This document shows positions 45,773-54,667 of a stretch of 64,000 nucleotides of DNA, one piece after another. The notes under the pieces are model-generated. The model saw only the letters and a program-made list of their open reading frames with translations, was not told the DNA's origin and made no database searches. A program made the position numbers and the translations under genes. The first letter of the stretch is position 1; each line of letters begins with the position of its first letter. The stretch is from Caballeronia jiangsuensis (GTDB taxonomy: Bacteria > Pseudomonadota > Gammaproteobacteria > Burkholderiales > Burkholderiaceae). The stretch lies in NCBI GenBank assembly GCA_000648925.1, contig JFHF01000018.1, positions 1 to 64,000 of the forward strand, read 5' to 3'.

Positions 45773-47167
45773 TCAGCATTCGATGACGTTGACGGCGAGG
45801 CCACCGCGCGACGTCTCCTTGTATTTCGTCTTCATGTCGGCGCCGGTTTCGCGCATCGTCTTGATGACCGAGTCGAGCGACACGTAGTGCGTGCCGTCGC
45901 CCTTCATCGCCATGCGCGCGGCGTTGATCGCCTTGATCGCGCCCATCGCGTTGCGCTCGATGCACGGAATCTGCACCAGGCCGCCGACGGGATCGCAGGT
46001 CATGCCGAGGTTATGTTCCATGCCGATTTCCGCGGCGTTTTCCACTTGCGCGGGCGTGCCGTTCATCACGGCGGCGAGCGCGGCCGCGGCCATCGAGCAC
46101 GCGACGCCGACTTCGCCCTGACAGCCGACTTCCGCGCCGGAGATCGAAGCCGTTTCCTTGTAGATGATGCCGATGGCGGCCGCGGTGAGCAGGAAGCGCA
46201 CGATGCCGTCGTCGTTCGAGCCGTGCATGAACTTCACGTAGTAGTGCAGCACGGCGGGAATCACGCCGGCCGCGCCATTGGTCGGCGCGGTGACGACGCG
46301 GCCGCCCGCCGCGTTTTCTTCGTTGACGGCCATCGCATAGAGATTGACCCAGTCGAGCATCGACAACGGATCGCGCAGCGACTCTTCGGAACGCGAACGC
46401 AGCGAAGCGGAGAGATCGGCTGCGCGGCGCTTCACATGCATCGGGCCGGGCAATTCGCCGCGCTCCTTGCAGCCACGCTCGACGCACGCGGCCATCACGC
46501 GCCACACGGCGAGCAGACCTTCGCGCACTTCGGCTTCGGTGCGATTCGCGCATTCGTTCTGCATCGTCACTTCGGCGATAGACAGACCTGTCTCCCGGCA
46601 CACGCGCATCAGATCGTCGCCGGTGCGAAACGGATGCGGCACCGTGTTGGCCGCGCGCAGACCGTTCACGCGATCGCCTTCGCGATTCACGACGAAGCCG
46701 CCGCCGACCGAGTAATACTCTTTCTCGACGAGCAACTGGCCGTTCTCGTCGAACGCCTGAAAGCGCATGCCGTTCGGATGCACGATGCTCGACCCCGGCG
46801 CGCCCGGCATCAGCTTGCGATAGAAACCGATGTGCTCGCGTTCCTCGAACACGACGTCATGCTTGCCGAGCAGCTTCAGGCGCTTCGTCGCGCGGATCTC
46901 GGCGAGGCGCGGCGCGATCATGTCGGGATCGATCAGGTCGGGCAGATTGCCTTCGAGACCGAGCAGCACGGCCTTGTCGGTGCCGTGACCCTTGCCGGTC
47001 GCACCGAGCGAGCCGAACAGCTCGGCGCGCACGCGGGTGACGAAGGCGAGCAGATTGGCGTCCTCGATATGCGACGCGAAACGGCACGCCGCGATCATCG
47101 GCCCGACGGTATGCGAGCTTGACGGTCCGATGCCGATCTTGAACAGATCGAAGACGCTGACATTCAT
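45773..47167 (-). CDS. sdaA: L-serine ammonia-lyase (single-chain, Fe-S)
   Basis: This 464-residue one-chain serine dehydratase deaminates L-serine to pyruvate and ammonia. The N-terminal domain starts [20 protein letters not shown]. Cysteine-bearing motifs near the C-terminus, [20 protein letters not shown] with a further ECxx end, carry the [4Fe-4S] ligands. The ATG at 47165-47167 begins the conserved [12 protein letters not shown]. The upstream frame to 47269 is not supported. It heads the sox operon, which fits a path sarcosine to glycine to serine (by a GlyA not seen here) to pyruvate. Confidence 0.94.
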   Translation of the reverse strand: MNVSVFDLFKIGIGPSSSHTVGPMIAACRFASHIEDANLLAFVTRVRAELFGSLGATGKGHGTDKAVLLGLEGNLPDLIDPDMIAPRLAEIRATKRLKLLGKHDVVFEEREHIGFYRKLMPGAPGSSIVHPNGMRFQAFDENGQLLVEKEYYSVGGGFVVNREGDRVNGLRAANTVPHPFRTGDDLMRVCRETGLSIAEVTMQNECANRTEAEVREGLLAVWRVMAACVERGCKERGELPGPMHVKRRAADLSASLRSRSEESLRDPLSMLDWVNLYAMAVNEENAAGGRVVTAPTNGAAGVIPAVLHYYVKFMHGSNDDGIVRFLLTAAAIGIIYKETASISGAEVGCQGEVGVACSMAAAALAAVMNGTPAQVENAAEIGMEHNLGMTCDPVGGLVQIPCIERNAMGAIKAINAARMAMKGDGTHYVSLDSVIKTMRETGADMKTKYKETSRGGLAVNVIEC

Positions 47168-47559
47168 GGGTTTGTCCCTGGTTGGCGTTGCGCACGAGCG
47201 CGACCGTGGTTTCGGTATGGCGCTCATTGCACCAAACCCTGAAGAGACCCGATAGAACAAAAGCGCCATCGAAATGGGACCGCGGCGTCAGGGCTCGATT
47301 CGCCGTGCGCCGGGCGATGTTTTCGCGAAGATTTCCAGCGCGTTCGCTGCTTCGCGACACCTATCAATGCCGATCGCGATAACAGAGCATTTCGCATCCG
47401 GCGCGTTTTTGCGCATCTTCGTTGCACTTTCCGCTTTTTTGAGACTGATCCGAATCGTCGCGCGGACGCTCATCGGTATATTCCCCAAGTTCCCGGATGA
47501 GCCGCGCCAGCCGGCTTCACTCCACGTTCCGCCTTCTCTCGCTTCTCTGATTTGCATCG
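47168..47559. other. About 0.4 kb upstream of the sdaA/sox operon
   Basis: This is a divergent upstream region for the sdaA-sox operon (minus) and a small membrane protein (plus). No ORF, hairpin terminator or operator could be supported. The minus strand was compared by eye with the two-part glycine riboswitch pattern and did not fit it. Regulator sites for a GbdR/SouR-type protein are likely here but could not be identified. Confidence 0.4.
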
Positions 47560-47874
47560 ATGGAAACTCACGCCTTACCCGACCAGTTCTTCAAATCCTG
47601 GGTTCTCGCATTCGTCGTCGGCGTGGCCGTCGTCGGCACGCTCGAGGCACTCGATCTCCTCGCCGTCGATCGCGTGCTCACGCGTCAGGCGCCCGTCTGG
47701 GCCGCGCTGATGCTGCTCTGCTCGATCGATCCCGTGCTGCGCTATTTCGGCGTGTTGAAGGCCGAAGTCGAGCAGCGCTGGGGCGATTACACGATCGCGA
47801 GCGTGCTCGGCCGCTCGACCGGCGCGCTCGTCGGCGGCGCCTTTGCATGGGGGTTCGCCGTGCTCGGCGGCTGA
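47560..47874 (+). CDS. Small membrane protein of unknown function
   Basis: This 104-residue protein has about three hydrophobic segments (VLAFVVGVAVVGTLEAL at 15-31, APVWAALMLLCSIDPVLRYF at 44-63 and GALVGGAFAWGFAVLGG at the end). No catalytic motif is visible. It is probably an inner-membrane protein. The start METHALPDQFF at 47560 has no clear Shine-Dalgarno, and its codon use is normal for the region. A terminator-like hairpin follows at 47905, so it may be a single gene. It resembles conserved hypothetical membrane proteins of the group, but I cannot name one. Confidence 0.6.
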   Translation: METHALPDQFFKSWVLAFVVGVAVVGTLEALDLLAVDRVLTRQAPVWAALMLLCSIDPVLRYFGVLKAEVEQRWGDYTIASVLGRSTGALVGGAFAWGFAVLGG

Positions 47875-47904
47875 AGCGCCTCCCGCTTTTATCCGTTCGC
47901 AATC

Positions 47905-47936
47905 ACGCGGCCGCCGTCTCACGACGCCGGCCGCGT
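47905..47936 (+). terminator. Hairpin terminator after the small membrane protein
   Basis: ACGCGGCCG (47905-47913) and CGGCCGCGT (47928-47936) pair perfectly, with an inner 4-bp extension across one mismatch and a TCAC loop. TTCTCTTTCT follows. The next gene starts 80 nt on. Confidence 0.6.
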
Positions 47937-48013
47937 TCTCTTTCTGACACGCGCCCGAGGCTCGCGGGCGAGTGTTATGCTCGCTGGATAACGTCCAGCC
48001 GCATGTCTCCCGC

Positions 48014-49102
48014 ATGAATGCCGCAGAGCCTCTCCCGCCGTCTTCCATCGACGGTCAATCGAAATCGCGTATCCGCTTCGGCATCATCCTGTTGCCGAAC
48101 TTCACGCTGACCGCGTTCGCCGGTTTCGTCGATCTGTTGCGCCTGTCCGCCGACGAAGGCGATTTCAGCCGCCCGGTGCGCTGCTCATGGAGCGTGATCG
48201 GCGAAACGCTCGCGCCGGTGCGCGCAAGCTGCGGCATTCAGATCACGCCGTGGGAAACCTACGATCAGGCGGAGCCGTTCGATTACGTCGTGGTGGTCGG
48301 CGGCCTGCTGCATTCCGGCCCCGCCACCAGCGACGCGACGCTGCAGTTCATCCGCCGCGCGGCCTCCGCAAACGCGACGATGGTCGGCATGTGCACCGGC
48401 GTGTTTTCGCTGATGCGCGCGGGCGTGCTCGAAGGACATCGCATCTGCGTGAGCTGGTTTCACTACTGGGACTTCATCGAGCGATTCCCGCACGCCGACG
48501 AGAAATCGCTCGTCGCGGACCGCCTGTTCGTGATCGACAGAAGGCGCATCACGTGTTCGGGCGGGCGGGCATCGATCGATGTCGCCGCCGCCATTCTCCT
48601 GCGTCACTTCGAAACGGCGACGGTGCAAAAGGCGCTGCGCATCCTGCTCGTCGATGACATGCAGAAGGGCAATGCACCGCAGCCGCATCCGCCGGGCCTC
48701 GCGCCCGCGACGCATCCGAAGGTGAAACGTGCGATCCTGCTGATGGAGCAGCACGTCGGGCGCTCGCTCACGCTCGATGAACTCGCGCACAAGCTGGATC
48801 TGTCGACGCGGCAACTCGAACGCCTCTTCAAGGCGGAGACGGGTAAAGCGCCGCAGGCGTACGCGAAGCAGGTGCGGCTGCGCACGGCCGCGTGGCTTCT
48901 GACGAGCTCGGACAAGACGGTGGCGGATATCGCATCGAGTTGCGGCTTCTCCGATGCGTCGCATCTCGGCCGCGAATTCCGCAAGCAATTCGGCCTGCCG
49001 CCGATGATGTATCGCGAGCAGGGCGGCGCACCGGATGCGCAGGAAGCCGCTCAGGCAATGGACTACGACGAGACTTTCCCGGGCCGCGCCCAGGCGATCT
49101 AG
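48014..49102 (+). CDS. GATase1/AraC-type transcriptional regulator (GlxA family)
   Basis: This 362-residue regulator has an N-terminal class I amidotransferase-like (DJ-1/PfpI) domain (IRFGIILLPNFTLTAFAGFV, then the elbow MVGMCTGVFSLMRAGVLEG). A C-terminal AraC helix-turn-helix (LDELAHKLDLSTRQLERLFK, then VADIASSCGFSDASHLGREF) follows. Family members include GbdR (betaine), SouR (sarcosine) and CdhR (carnitine). Which it is cannot be told here; it stands near the sox/sda operon, which favours a SouR-like role, but the next gene is a class II aldolase. The ATG at 48014 was chosen over the earlier frame start at 47972, which lies in the terminator spacer. Confidence 0.85.
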   Translation: MNAAEPLPPSSIDGQSKSRIRFGIILLPNFTLTAFAGFVDLLRLSADEGDFSRPVRCSWSVIGETLAPVRASCGIQITPWETYDQAEPFDYVVVVGGLLHSGPATSDATLQFIRRAASANATMVGMCTGVFSLMRAGVLEGHRICVSWFHYWDFIERFPHADEKSLVADRLFVIDRRRITCSGGRASIDVAAAILLRHFETATVQKALRILLVDDMQKGNAPQPHPPGLAPATHPKVKRAILLMEQHVGRSLTLDELAHKLDLSTRQLERLFKAETGKAPQAYAKQVRLRTAAWLLTSSDKTVADIASSCGFSDASHLGREFRKQFGLPPMMYREQGGAPDAQEAAQAMDYDETFPGRAQAI

Positions 49103-49151
49103 CAGGATCTGTTCACGTTTTCCGCGGCTCATCAATCCAAGGAGGAACGGC

Positions 49152-49916
49152 ATGGAGACTCACGGATATTCGCAGGAAGAATGGAAGGTGCGGTGCGATC
49201 TGGCGGCGCTCTATCGCGTGATTGGGCACTTCCGCTGGACCGACATGATCTTCACGCACATCAGCGCGCGCGTGCCGGGAGGGGACCATCACTTCCTGAT
49301 CAACCGCTATGGCGTGTTGTTCGACGAGATGCGCGCATCGGATCTGGTGCGCATCGACAGCGAGGGACGTCCGGTGGAAGCGCGCGCGAGCGATGATCCG
49401 GAGCGCTATCGCGTGAATCCGGCAGGCTTCACGATTCATTCCGCCGTTCATATGGCGCGTCCCGATGTGTTTTGCGTCGTGCATACGCATACCGCGGCGG
49501 GCGCGGCGGTGTCGGCGCAGAAGCAGGGCCTGCTGCCGATCAGCCAGCACGCGTTGAAGTACTACGGGCACCTCGCGTATCACGATTACGAAGGGATCGC
49601 GCTGGATCTCGCGGAGCGGGATCGGCTCGTCAACGATCTCGGATCGCATAACGCGATGATCCTGAAAAATCACGGCTTGCTGACCTGCGGAAAGTCGATT
49701 CCGGAGGCGTTTCAGGAGATGTATTTTCTTGAACGGGCCTGCGAGATTCAGATTCGCGCGCTCGCGGGCAATGCGGAACTGAATCTGCCGTCGCAGAAGG
49801 TTTGCGAGGTGACGGCGGAGCAATATCGGCGCGACGAGTCCGATGGCATCATGGCGCTGCAATGGGAAGCGGCGTTGAGGATGATCGAAGGCGCGAAGCC
49901 CGATTACCGGAGCTGA
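49152..49916 (+). CDS. Class II aldolase/adducin-family protein
   Basis: This 254-residue class II aldolase-type protein contains H111 and H113 in VHTHTAAGAAVS and the later NHGLLTCGKSI block, the zinc ligands of fuculose-/ribulose-phosphate aldolases. LINRYGVLFDEMRASDLVRI is a second conserved segment. The reaction is unknown; members include real aldolases, decarboxylases and enzymes on non-phosphorylated substrates. ATG 49152-49154 has a strong AAGGAGGAACGG. It follows the regulator gene after 49 nt, so the two may be co-transcribed and co-regulated. No carnitine or choline gene is in contact. Confidence 0.88.
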   Translation: METHGYSQEEWKVRCDLAALYRVIGHFRWTDMIFTHISARVPGGDHHFLINRYGVLFDEMRASDLVRIDSEGRPVEARASDDPERYRVNPAGFTIHSAVHMARPDVFCVVHTHTAAGAAVSAQKQGLLPISQHALKYYGHLAYHDYEGIALDLAERDRLVNDLGSHNAMILKNHGLLTCGKSIPEAFQEMYFLERACEIQIRALAGNAELNLPSQKVCEVTAEQYRRDESDGIMALQWEAALRMIEGAKPDYRS

Positions 49917-49940
49917 CGCGCCCTCTTCGCATCACTGCGT

Positions 49941-50885
49941 TCAGTTGCCGGCGACGTACGCCTTCACCGCCGGCAACCCGTCCTTCCCATCGAACGTCTT
50001 CACGCCCGCAAGCCATTTGTCGAGCACCGCCGGGTTCGCCTTGAGCCACTCGCGCGCCGCCTTGTTGGCATCGGTCTTGTTCATGATCGGCAGCATCACG
50101 TGGTTCTCGATGTCCGTCGTGAACTGCAGGTTCGACACGAGCTTCGCGACATTCGGGCAACGCGTGTCGTAGTCCGTCGGCGTAACGGTCAACACCTTCG
50201 CTTCGCCGTAATTGGGACCGAACACATCGTCGCCGCCGGCGAGATAGTCGATCTTCATCTGCACGTTCATCGGATGCGGCTCCCAGCCGAGGAACACGAT
50301 CGGCTTCTTATCGCGAACCGCGCGATTCACCTCGACGAGCATACCCGCCTCGCTCGACTCCACGAGCTTGAACTTGCCGAGCCCGTACATGTTGTTGTCG
50401 ATCATCTTCTTGATGAGCGCGTTGCCATCGTTGCCGGGTTCGATGCCGTAGATCTTGCCATCCAGCTTGTCGTAGTTCTTCGCGATGTCGTTGAAGTTCT
50501 TGATGCCCGCCTGATACGCATAATCGGGCACCGCGAGCGTGTACTTCGCGCCCGTCAGATTCGGCGTCGGCAGCACTTTGACTTGATTAGCTTTCCTGAA
50601 CGAATCGATCATCGGGTCCATCGTCGGCGACCAGTAACCGAGGAACACGTCGATCTGCTTGCTCTTCACGCCCGCGAACGTGATCGGCACGGAAGCGATC
50701 GTCTTCGTCGGGTTATAGCCCAGTCCCTGAAGAACGGTCGATGCAAGTCCGGTCGTCGCGGCGATATCCGTCCAGCCGACATCGGCGAAGCGCACGTTCC
50801 TGCACGCAGCGGGCTCGGCGGCATTCGCGGCATAGGCACCCGACAGCATCGCTGCAATCATCGACGCGATCCACAAGCGTTTCAT
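49941..50885 (-). CDS. choX: Choline-binding periplasmic protein (ChoX type)
   Basis: This 314-residue exported protein has a signal peptide (ending ANAAEP, about 22-24) and the quaternary-amine binding layout: FADVGWTDIAATTGLASTVL, VFLGYWSPTMDPMIDSFRK and FLGWEPHPMNVQMKIDYLAGG, with several Trp and Tyr residues suitable for an aromatic cage. It is assigned to choline because it lies with choVW in a choline island; a betaine-binding protein is the alternative. The ATG at 50883-50885 has GGGAGAGAGATAC before it. It is the last gene of the unit choV-choW-regulator-choX, with 91 nt between the regulator and this gene. Confidence 0.9.
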   Translation of the reverse strand: MKRLWIASMIAAMLSGAYAANAAEPAACRNVRFADVGWTDIAATTGLASTVLQGLGYNPTKTIASVPITFAGVKSKQIDVFLGYWSPTMDPMIDSFRKANQVKVLPTPNLTGAKYTLAVPDYAYQAGIKNFNDIAKNYDKLDGKIYGIEPGNDGNALIKKMIDNNMYGLGKFKLVESSEAGMLVEVNRAVRDKKPIVFLGWEPHPMNVQMKIDYLAGGDDVFGPNYGEAKVLTVTPTDYDTRCPNVAKLVSNLQFTTDIENHVMLPIMNKTDANKAAREWLKANPAVLDKWLAGVKTFDGKDGLPAVKAYVAGN

Positions 50886-50976
50886 GTATCTCTCTCCCAG
50901 TTTTTGAAGGCATGGCGCGGCCCGCGCGCGCGACTCGAAAGCCCGCACGAACCGAAGAAAACAGACCAGAAAGACC

Positions 50977-51969
50977 TCAGGCCGACAAGCGGCGCTCCAC
51001 GCTCGGCGCGTGCCCAAACTGCGCGCGATACGCCTTGCTGAAGTGACAGGGCGAATGGAATCCGCAGATGCTCGTCACACGCGCGATCGATGCATCCGTG
51101 TTGCGCAACAGCTCGCGAGCGCGGCGCAAGCGCAGCGTCAGGTAGTAATGCGTCGGCGATACGTTGAGGAACATCTTGAACATGCGCTGCAAGTGCCGCT
51201 GCGACAGATGCACGAGGCGCGCGAGCTCTTCGAGCGACAGCGGCTCTTCGATGTTCGCCTCCATCAGCCGCACCACTTCGACAAGCTCGGCACGCGAGAA
51301 ACCGACGCGCGCATCGACGGGAATGTGCTGGTAATCCGTCGATCCGCGTATGCGCTCGACGATGAACTGCTCCGACACCTGCGCCGCGTGCGCCTGCCCG
51401 AGCCGCATGCCGACGAGATTGAGCATCAGATCGAGCGGCGCGGTGCCGCCCGTGCACGTCAGGCGATCGCGATCGATCACGAAGAGCTCATCCGCGAATC
51501 GCACATGCGGGAAGCGCTTGTTGACCGGCGACATGTCTTCCCAGTGCAGCGTGCAGCGATAACCATCGAGCAGCTTCGCCGCGAGCAGCGCATACGGCCC
51601 GGTGCAGATGCCGCCGAGCGGAATGCCCGCTTCATGCGCACGCCGCAAAAGTTCGATCACCTTGTCATCGACATAATCGGCGACATGCCAGCCCGCGCAC
51701 ACGATCAGCACGTCCGGCATGCCCGCCTCGTCGAGCGTCACCGTCGGCTTCACGGTGATGCCGTTGCTCGCGCGCGCCGGCTCGCCCTCCGGCGTGATGA
51801 TCGACCATCGATAGTGCTGCTCACGGCCCACGTAATTGGCCATGCGCAGCACCTCGACCGCGCTCGTGAACGCGATCATCGAGAAGTTCGGCAGTGTGAG
51901 AAAGCCGAAGTGCGCGAGATTGGACAACGGTGAATCGGTAACCGCTGGGACGATCGCGTCGCGCTTCAT
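50977..51969 (-). CDS. gbdR: GbdR-like GATase1/AraC transcriptional regulator
   Basis: This 330-residue regulator has an amidotransferase-like N-terminal domain (AHFGFLTLPNFSMIAFTSAVEVLRMANYV) and an AraC C-terminal part (LEELARLVHLSQRHLQRMFKMF, then VTSICGFHSPCHFSKAYRAQF). The start resembles GbdR of Pseudomonas, which activates betaine and dimethylglycine catabolism in response to those compounds. It sits between choW (13 nt) and choX (91 nt), so it is probably transcribed with the choline transporter. GbdR identity is therefore likely but rests on context. ATG 51967-51969 is used. Confidence 0.82.
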   Translation of the reverse strand: MKRDAIVPAVTDSPLSNLAHFGFLTLPNFSMIAFTSAVEVLRMANYVGREQHYRWSIITPEGEPARASNGITVKPTVTLDEAGMPDVLIVCAGWHVADYVDDKVIELLRRAHEAGIPLGGICTGPYALLAAKLLDGYRCTLHWEDMSPVNKRFPHVRFADELFVIDRDRLTCTGGTAPLDLMLNLVGMRLGQAHAAQVSEQFIVERIRGSTDYQHIPVDARVGFSRAELVEVVRLMEANIEEPLSLEELARLVHLSQRHLQRMFKMFLNVSPTHYYLTLRLRRARELLRNTDASIARVTSICGFHSPCHFSKAYRAQFGHAPSVERRLSA

Positions 51970-51982
51970 GGGTCGGGCCTTA

Positions 51983-52885
51983 TCAGCTTTGTTGCGTCGC
52001 CGGTTCGCGGCGCACTTTCATCACGCTCTTCAGACCGGAGAACAGCGGGGCGCGCGCCATGCCGGGCGAACGTCCGAAGCTCTCGGTGATGCGGTCGAGA
52101 ATGATCGCGAGCAACACCACCGACAAGCCGCTCTCGAAGCCGAGGCCGATATCCAGACGCTGAATCGATGCGAGCACGTCGTTGCCCAGGCCGCCCGCGC
52201 CGACCATCGACGCGATGATGACCATCGACAACGCCATCATGATCGTCTGGTTCACGCCGGTCATGATCGAAGGCAGCGCGTTCGGAATCTGCACCTTGTA
52301 GAGCAGCTGCCACGGCGTGCAGCCGAACGCCTGGCCCGCTTCCACGATCTCGCGATTCACCTGCTTGATCCCGAGCGCCGTGAGACGCACGGCCGGCGGC
52401 ATCGCGAAGATCACGGTGGCCAGAATGCCGGGCACGCGTCCGAGACCGAACAGCATCGCGGCCGGAATCAGATAGACGAAGGCGGGCATCGTCTGCATCA
52501 GATCGAGGACCGGACGCACGCCCATTTCGACGTACTTGCTCTTCGAGGTCCAGATGCCGAGCGGAATGCCGAGCAACAGGCTGATGAACGTCGAGGACAA
52601 CGTGAGGCCCAGCGTGATGACCATCTGGTCCCAGAAGTTCGTCGCGTAGATCAGCAGTAGCGACGCCAGCACGAACGCGGCGAATCGCCAGCCGACGCGC
52701 CACAAGCCGATGCCGACGAAGATCGCCATCAACAGCCACATCGGAATGGCCTGCAGGCCGTGCTCGATCGCCGCGGCGAACGTTTCGATGACCTTGCCGA
52801 TGGAGTCGAAGGTCTTCGCGTCGTGATCGAGGAGATAGTGGACGCCGTGGTCCACCCAAGTGCCAAGCGGAATGATTTCAGACAT
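51983..52885 (-). CDS. choW: Choline/betaine ABC transporter permease (ChoW type)
   Basis: This 300-residue inner-membrane permease of the ProW/OpuAB family has about seven hydrophobic segments. The permease signature is AGQAFGCTPWQLLYKVQIPNALPSI, with EAGQAFG as the EAA-like motif and MALSMVIIASMVGAGGLG following. It forms the channel for choline taken from ChoX with ATP hydrolysed by ChoV. It starts at ATG 52883-52885 and overlaps choV by 8 nt. It is the second gene of the choVW-regulator-choX unit. Confidence 0.93.
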   Translation of the reverse strand: MSEIIPLGTWVDHGVHYLLDHDAKTFDSIGKVIETFAAAIEHGLQAIPMWLLMAIFVGIGLWRVGWRFAAFVLASLLLIYATNFWDQMVITLGLTLSSTFISLLLGIPLGIWTSKSKYVEMGVRPVLDLMQTMPAFVYLIPAAMLFGLGRVPGILATVIFAMPPAVRLTALGIKQVNREIVEAGQAFGCTPWQLLYKVQIPNALPSIMTGVNQTIMMALSMVIIASMVGAGGLGNDVLASIQRLDIGLGFESGLSVVLLAIILDRITESFGRSPGMARAPLFSGLKSVMKVRREPATQQS

Positions 52886-54056
52886 GGGAACCTCGATGGT
52901 GCGTAAGAACCTTCAGGACATTGGCCTTGTTGATCGAGCCGCAATACGATCCGTCTGCTTCGACGACCGGCAGCGGCGCCGGACTGGCGACCACGCGATT
53001 CACGACGTCATCGAGCGCCATGCTGCGCTGGACGCATTCGATGGGATTGACCTGCGACGCGGCATTGCCGTTCGCATCGCGTCCGACGAAGCCGCGGATA
53101 CGGCGCTGCGCATCCAGCACGAAGGCGTAGTCGGCGCTGCCGTTGAGCGTCGCCGCGACGCTCGACGCGTCGATCTGCGGCGCGTGCTTCATGAGCGGCA
53201 CGGCGTCCGTCTGCATCAGGTCGCCCGCGGTCAGATAGCGGCTCGTGTCGATGCCTTCGAAGAACGCTTCCACGTAATCGTCGGCCGGATTGGTGATGAT
53301 TTCCTGCGGCGTGCCGATCTGCACCACGCGGCCGCCTTCCATGATCGCGATGCGTGTGCCGATGCGCATCGCCTCTTCCAGATCGTGCGACACGAAAAGA
53401 ATCGTGCGGCGCTGCTCGCGTTGCAGATCGAGCAGCACGTTCTGCATTTCCTTGCGCTTGAGCGGATCGAGTGCGGAGAACGCCTCGTCCATGATCATCA
53501 GCGATGGATTCACCGCCAGCGCGCGCGCGAGACCCACACGCTGCTGCATGCCGCCCGACAGTTGCGCGGGCAGCTTCTGCGCAAACGGCGCGAGGCCGAC
53601 CTGCTCTAGCACCGTCATTGCGCGCGCCTCGCGCTCTTTCTTGCCGACGCCCGCGACCTCGAGGCCGAACGCGGCGTTCGAAATAACGGTGCGCTGCGGC
53701 ATCAGCGCGAAGGACTGGAACACCATGCTCATGTCCTTGCGTCGCAGGGACGTGAGTTCCGAGCGCGGCACGGAGGCCACGTCGCGGCCGTCGATCAGCA
53801 CCTTGCCGGCCGTCGGTTCGACCAGCCGGTTGATGAGCCGGATCAGCGTGGATTTCCCCGAGCCGGATAGGCCCATGAGCACGAAAATCTCGCCTTCCTT
53901 GACGTCGAAGGAGACGTTATGGACGCCGACGATCTGTCCGGTGCGCTTGAAGACTTCTTCCTTCGTCGCGCCTCCGGCCAGCATGTCCAGCGCCTGTTTG
54001 GGACTATTGCCGAATACTTTGCATAGTCCTTCGACTACGACCTTGGGGGAATTCAT
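52878..54056 (-). CDS. choV: Choline/betaine ABC transporter ATP-binding protein with CBS domains (ChoV type)
   Basis: This 392-residue ATPase has Walker A GLSGSGKST (62-70), the signature LSGGMQQRVGLARALAVNP, Walker B SLMIMDEAFSALD and the switch His in LFVSHDLEEA. A C-terminal CBS-domain pair (about 275-390, DYAFVLDAQRRIRGFVGRD and PLPVVEADGSYCGSINK) can sense ionic strength or nucleotides. The ATG at 54054-54056 has CAGGAGATATTCG before it. It is the first gene of the choline transport operon. Longer starts in the frame (to 54104) are not supported. Confidence 0.93.
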   Translation of the reverse strand: MNSPKVVVEGLCKVFGNSPKQALDMLAGGATKEEVFKRTGQIVGVHNVSFDVKEGEIFVLMGLSGSGKSTLIRLINRLVEPTAGKVLIDGRDVASVPRSELTSLRRKDMSMVFQSFALMPQRTVISNAAFGLEVAGVGKKEREARAMTVLEQVGLAPFAQKLPAQLSGGMQQRVGLARALAVNPSLMIMDEAFSALDPLKRKEMQNVLLDLQREQRRTILFVSHDLEEAMRIGTRIAIMEGGRVVQIGTPQEIITNPADDYVEAFFEGIDTSRYLTAGDLMQTDAVPLMKHAPQIDASSVAATLNGSADYAFVLDAQRRIRGFVGRDANGNAASQVNPIECVQRSMALDDVVNRVVASPAPLPVVEADGSYCGSINKANVLKVLTHHRGSHV

Positions 54057-54514
54057 CGAATATCTCCTGGCGTGGGCGGACGCTCGTCCGCGCTGTGCAT
54101 ACATAGTTGCCAGAAAAAAGTCGCATCAGCCGACTATTTGCGACAACCACATGTGGAAATACGACACCGGAATAAGAACGAAAGTGCCAATCCGGAAGCG
54201 GAGCCTTGCTGGACAAGGGTTTGCGGGGAATGAAGTGAACGATCTTGCGATTTTCGACGTGTCGCGCAGATACAAGTCGCGAGGTCAATTTGCGATGCAG
54301 GCGGCTTGCGATGCAGCCGTCGGCAAGACGAAAGGAAAGAGAAACTGGCGTCGCGCGTGAATCGCGGAACCGGGATGCGTCCGGCAGGACTGCCGAAGCG
54401 ATATGAAAACTGCTAGAAAAACTACAGAAACAGGAGAAACTGGCGGGCGGGTCGTACGGCGTGTGCCGTCGTGTGTTGCTTGAGTTCTGTTTCCCGCGCC
54501 GCCTCAGTTACGCA
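54057..54514. other. About 0.46 kb upstream region of the choline transport operon
   Basis: This is the presumed promoter region of choV (minus), with the small gene at 54515 beyond. It is less GC-rich than coding DNA. CCACATGTGG (54149-54158) is a perfect 10-bp palindrome about 95 bp before choV and may be an operator. Frames on both strands lack ribosome sites and family likeness. Confidence 0.4.
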
Positions 54515-54667
54515 TTACAGACGGATGCCGAAAGCGGTGCCGCGTGCCTTGCGTTGACGCTCGGATTCACGGAAACGTGCTTGATACGAGTAGTCTTTGT
54601 CCATCGGCAGGTGCGCCGACTCGAACATCGAAGCGAATTTTTGCAGCAGGGCGAAGAGGTAGCTCAT
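54515..54667 (-). CDS. Conserved-looking small protein (50 residues)
   Basis: This short gene was read directly from the minus strand. It encodes a 50-residue amphipathic protein beginning MSYLFALLQKFASMFESAHL and ending RESERQRKARGTAFGIRL. CGGAG lies 7 nt before the ATG (54665-54667), and the third-codon G/C bias is normal for the region. The N-terminal half could form an amphipathic helix, and the C-terminal third is basic. I do not recognise the family. A larger plus-strand frame over the same bases (54461-54673) has no ribosome site and is rejected. It is probably monocistronic, with an AT-rich promoter region upstream. Confidence 0.65.
   Translation of the reverse strand: MSYLFALLQKFASMFESAHLPMDKDYSYQARFRESERQRKARGTAFGIRL

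Noticed and set aside
47168..47559. Glycine riboswitch before sdaA/sox
   Set aside because: The conserved elements of the glycine riboswitch were not found on the minus strand.
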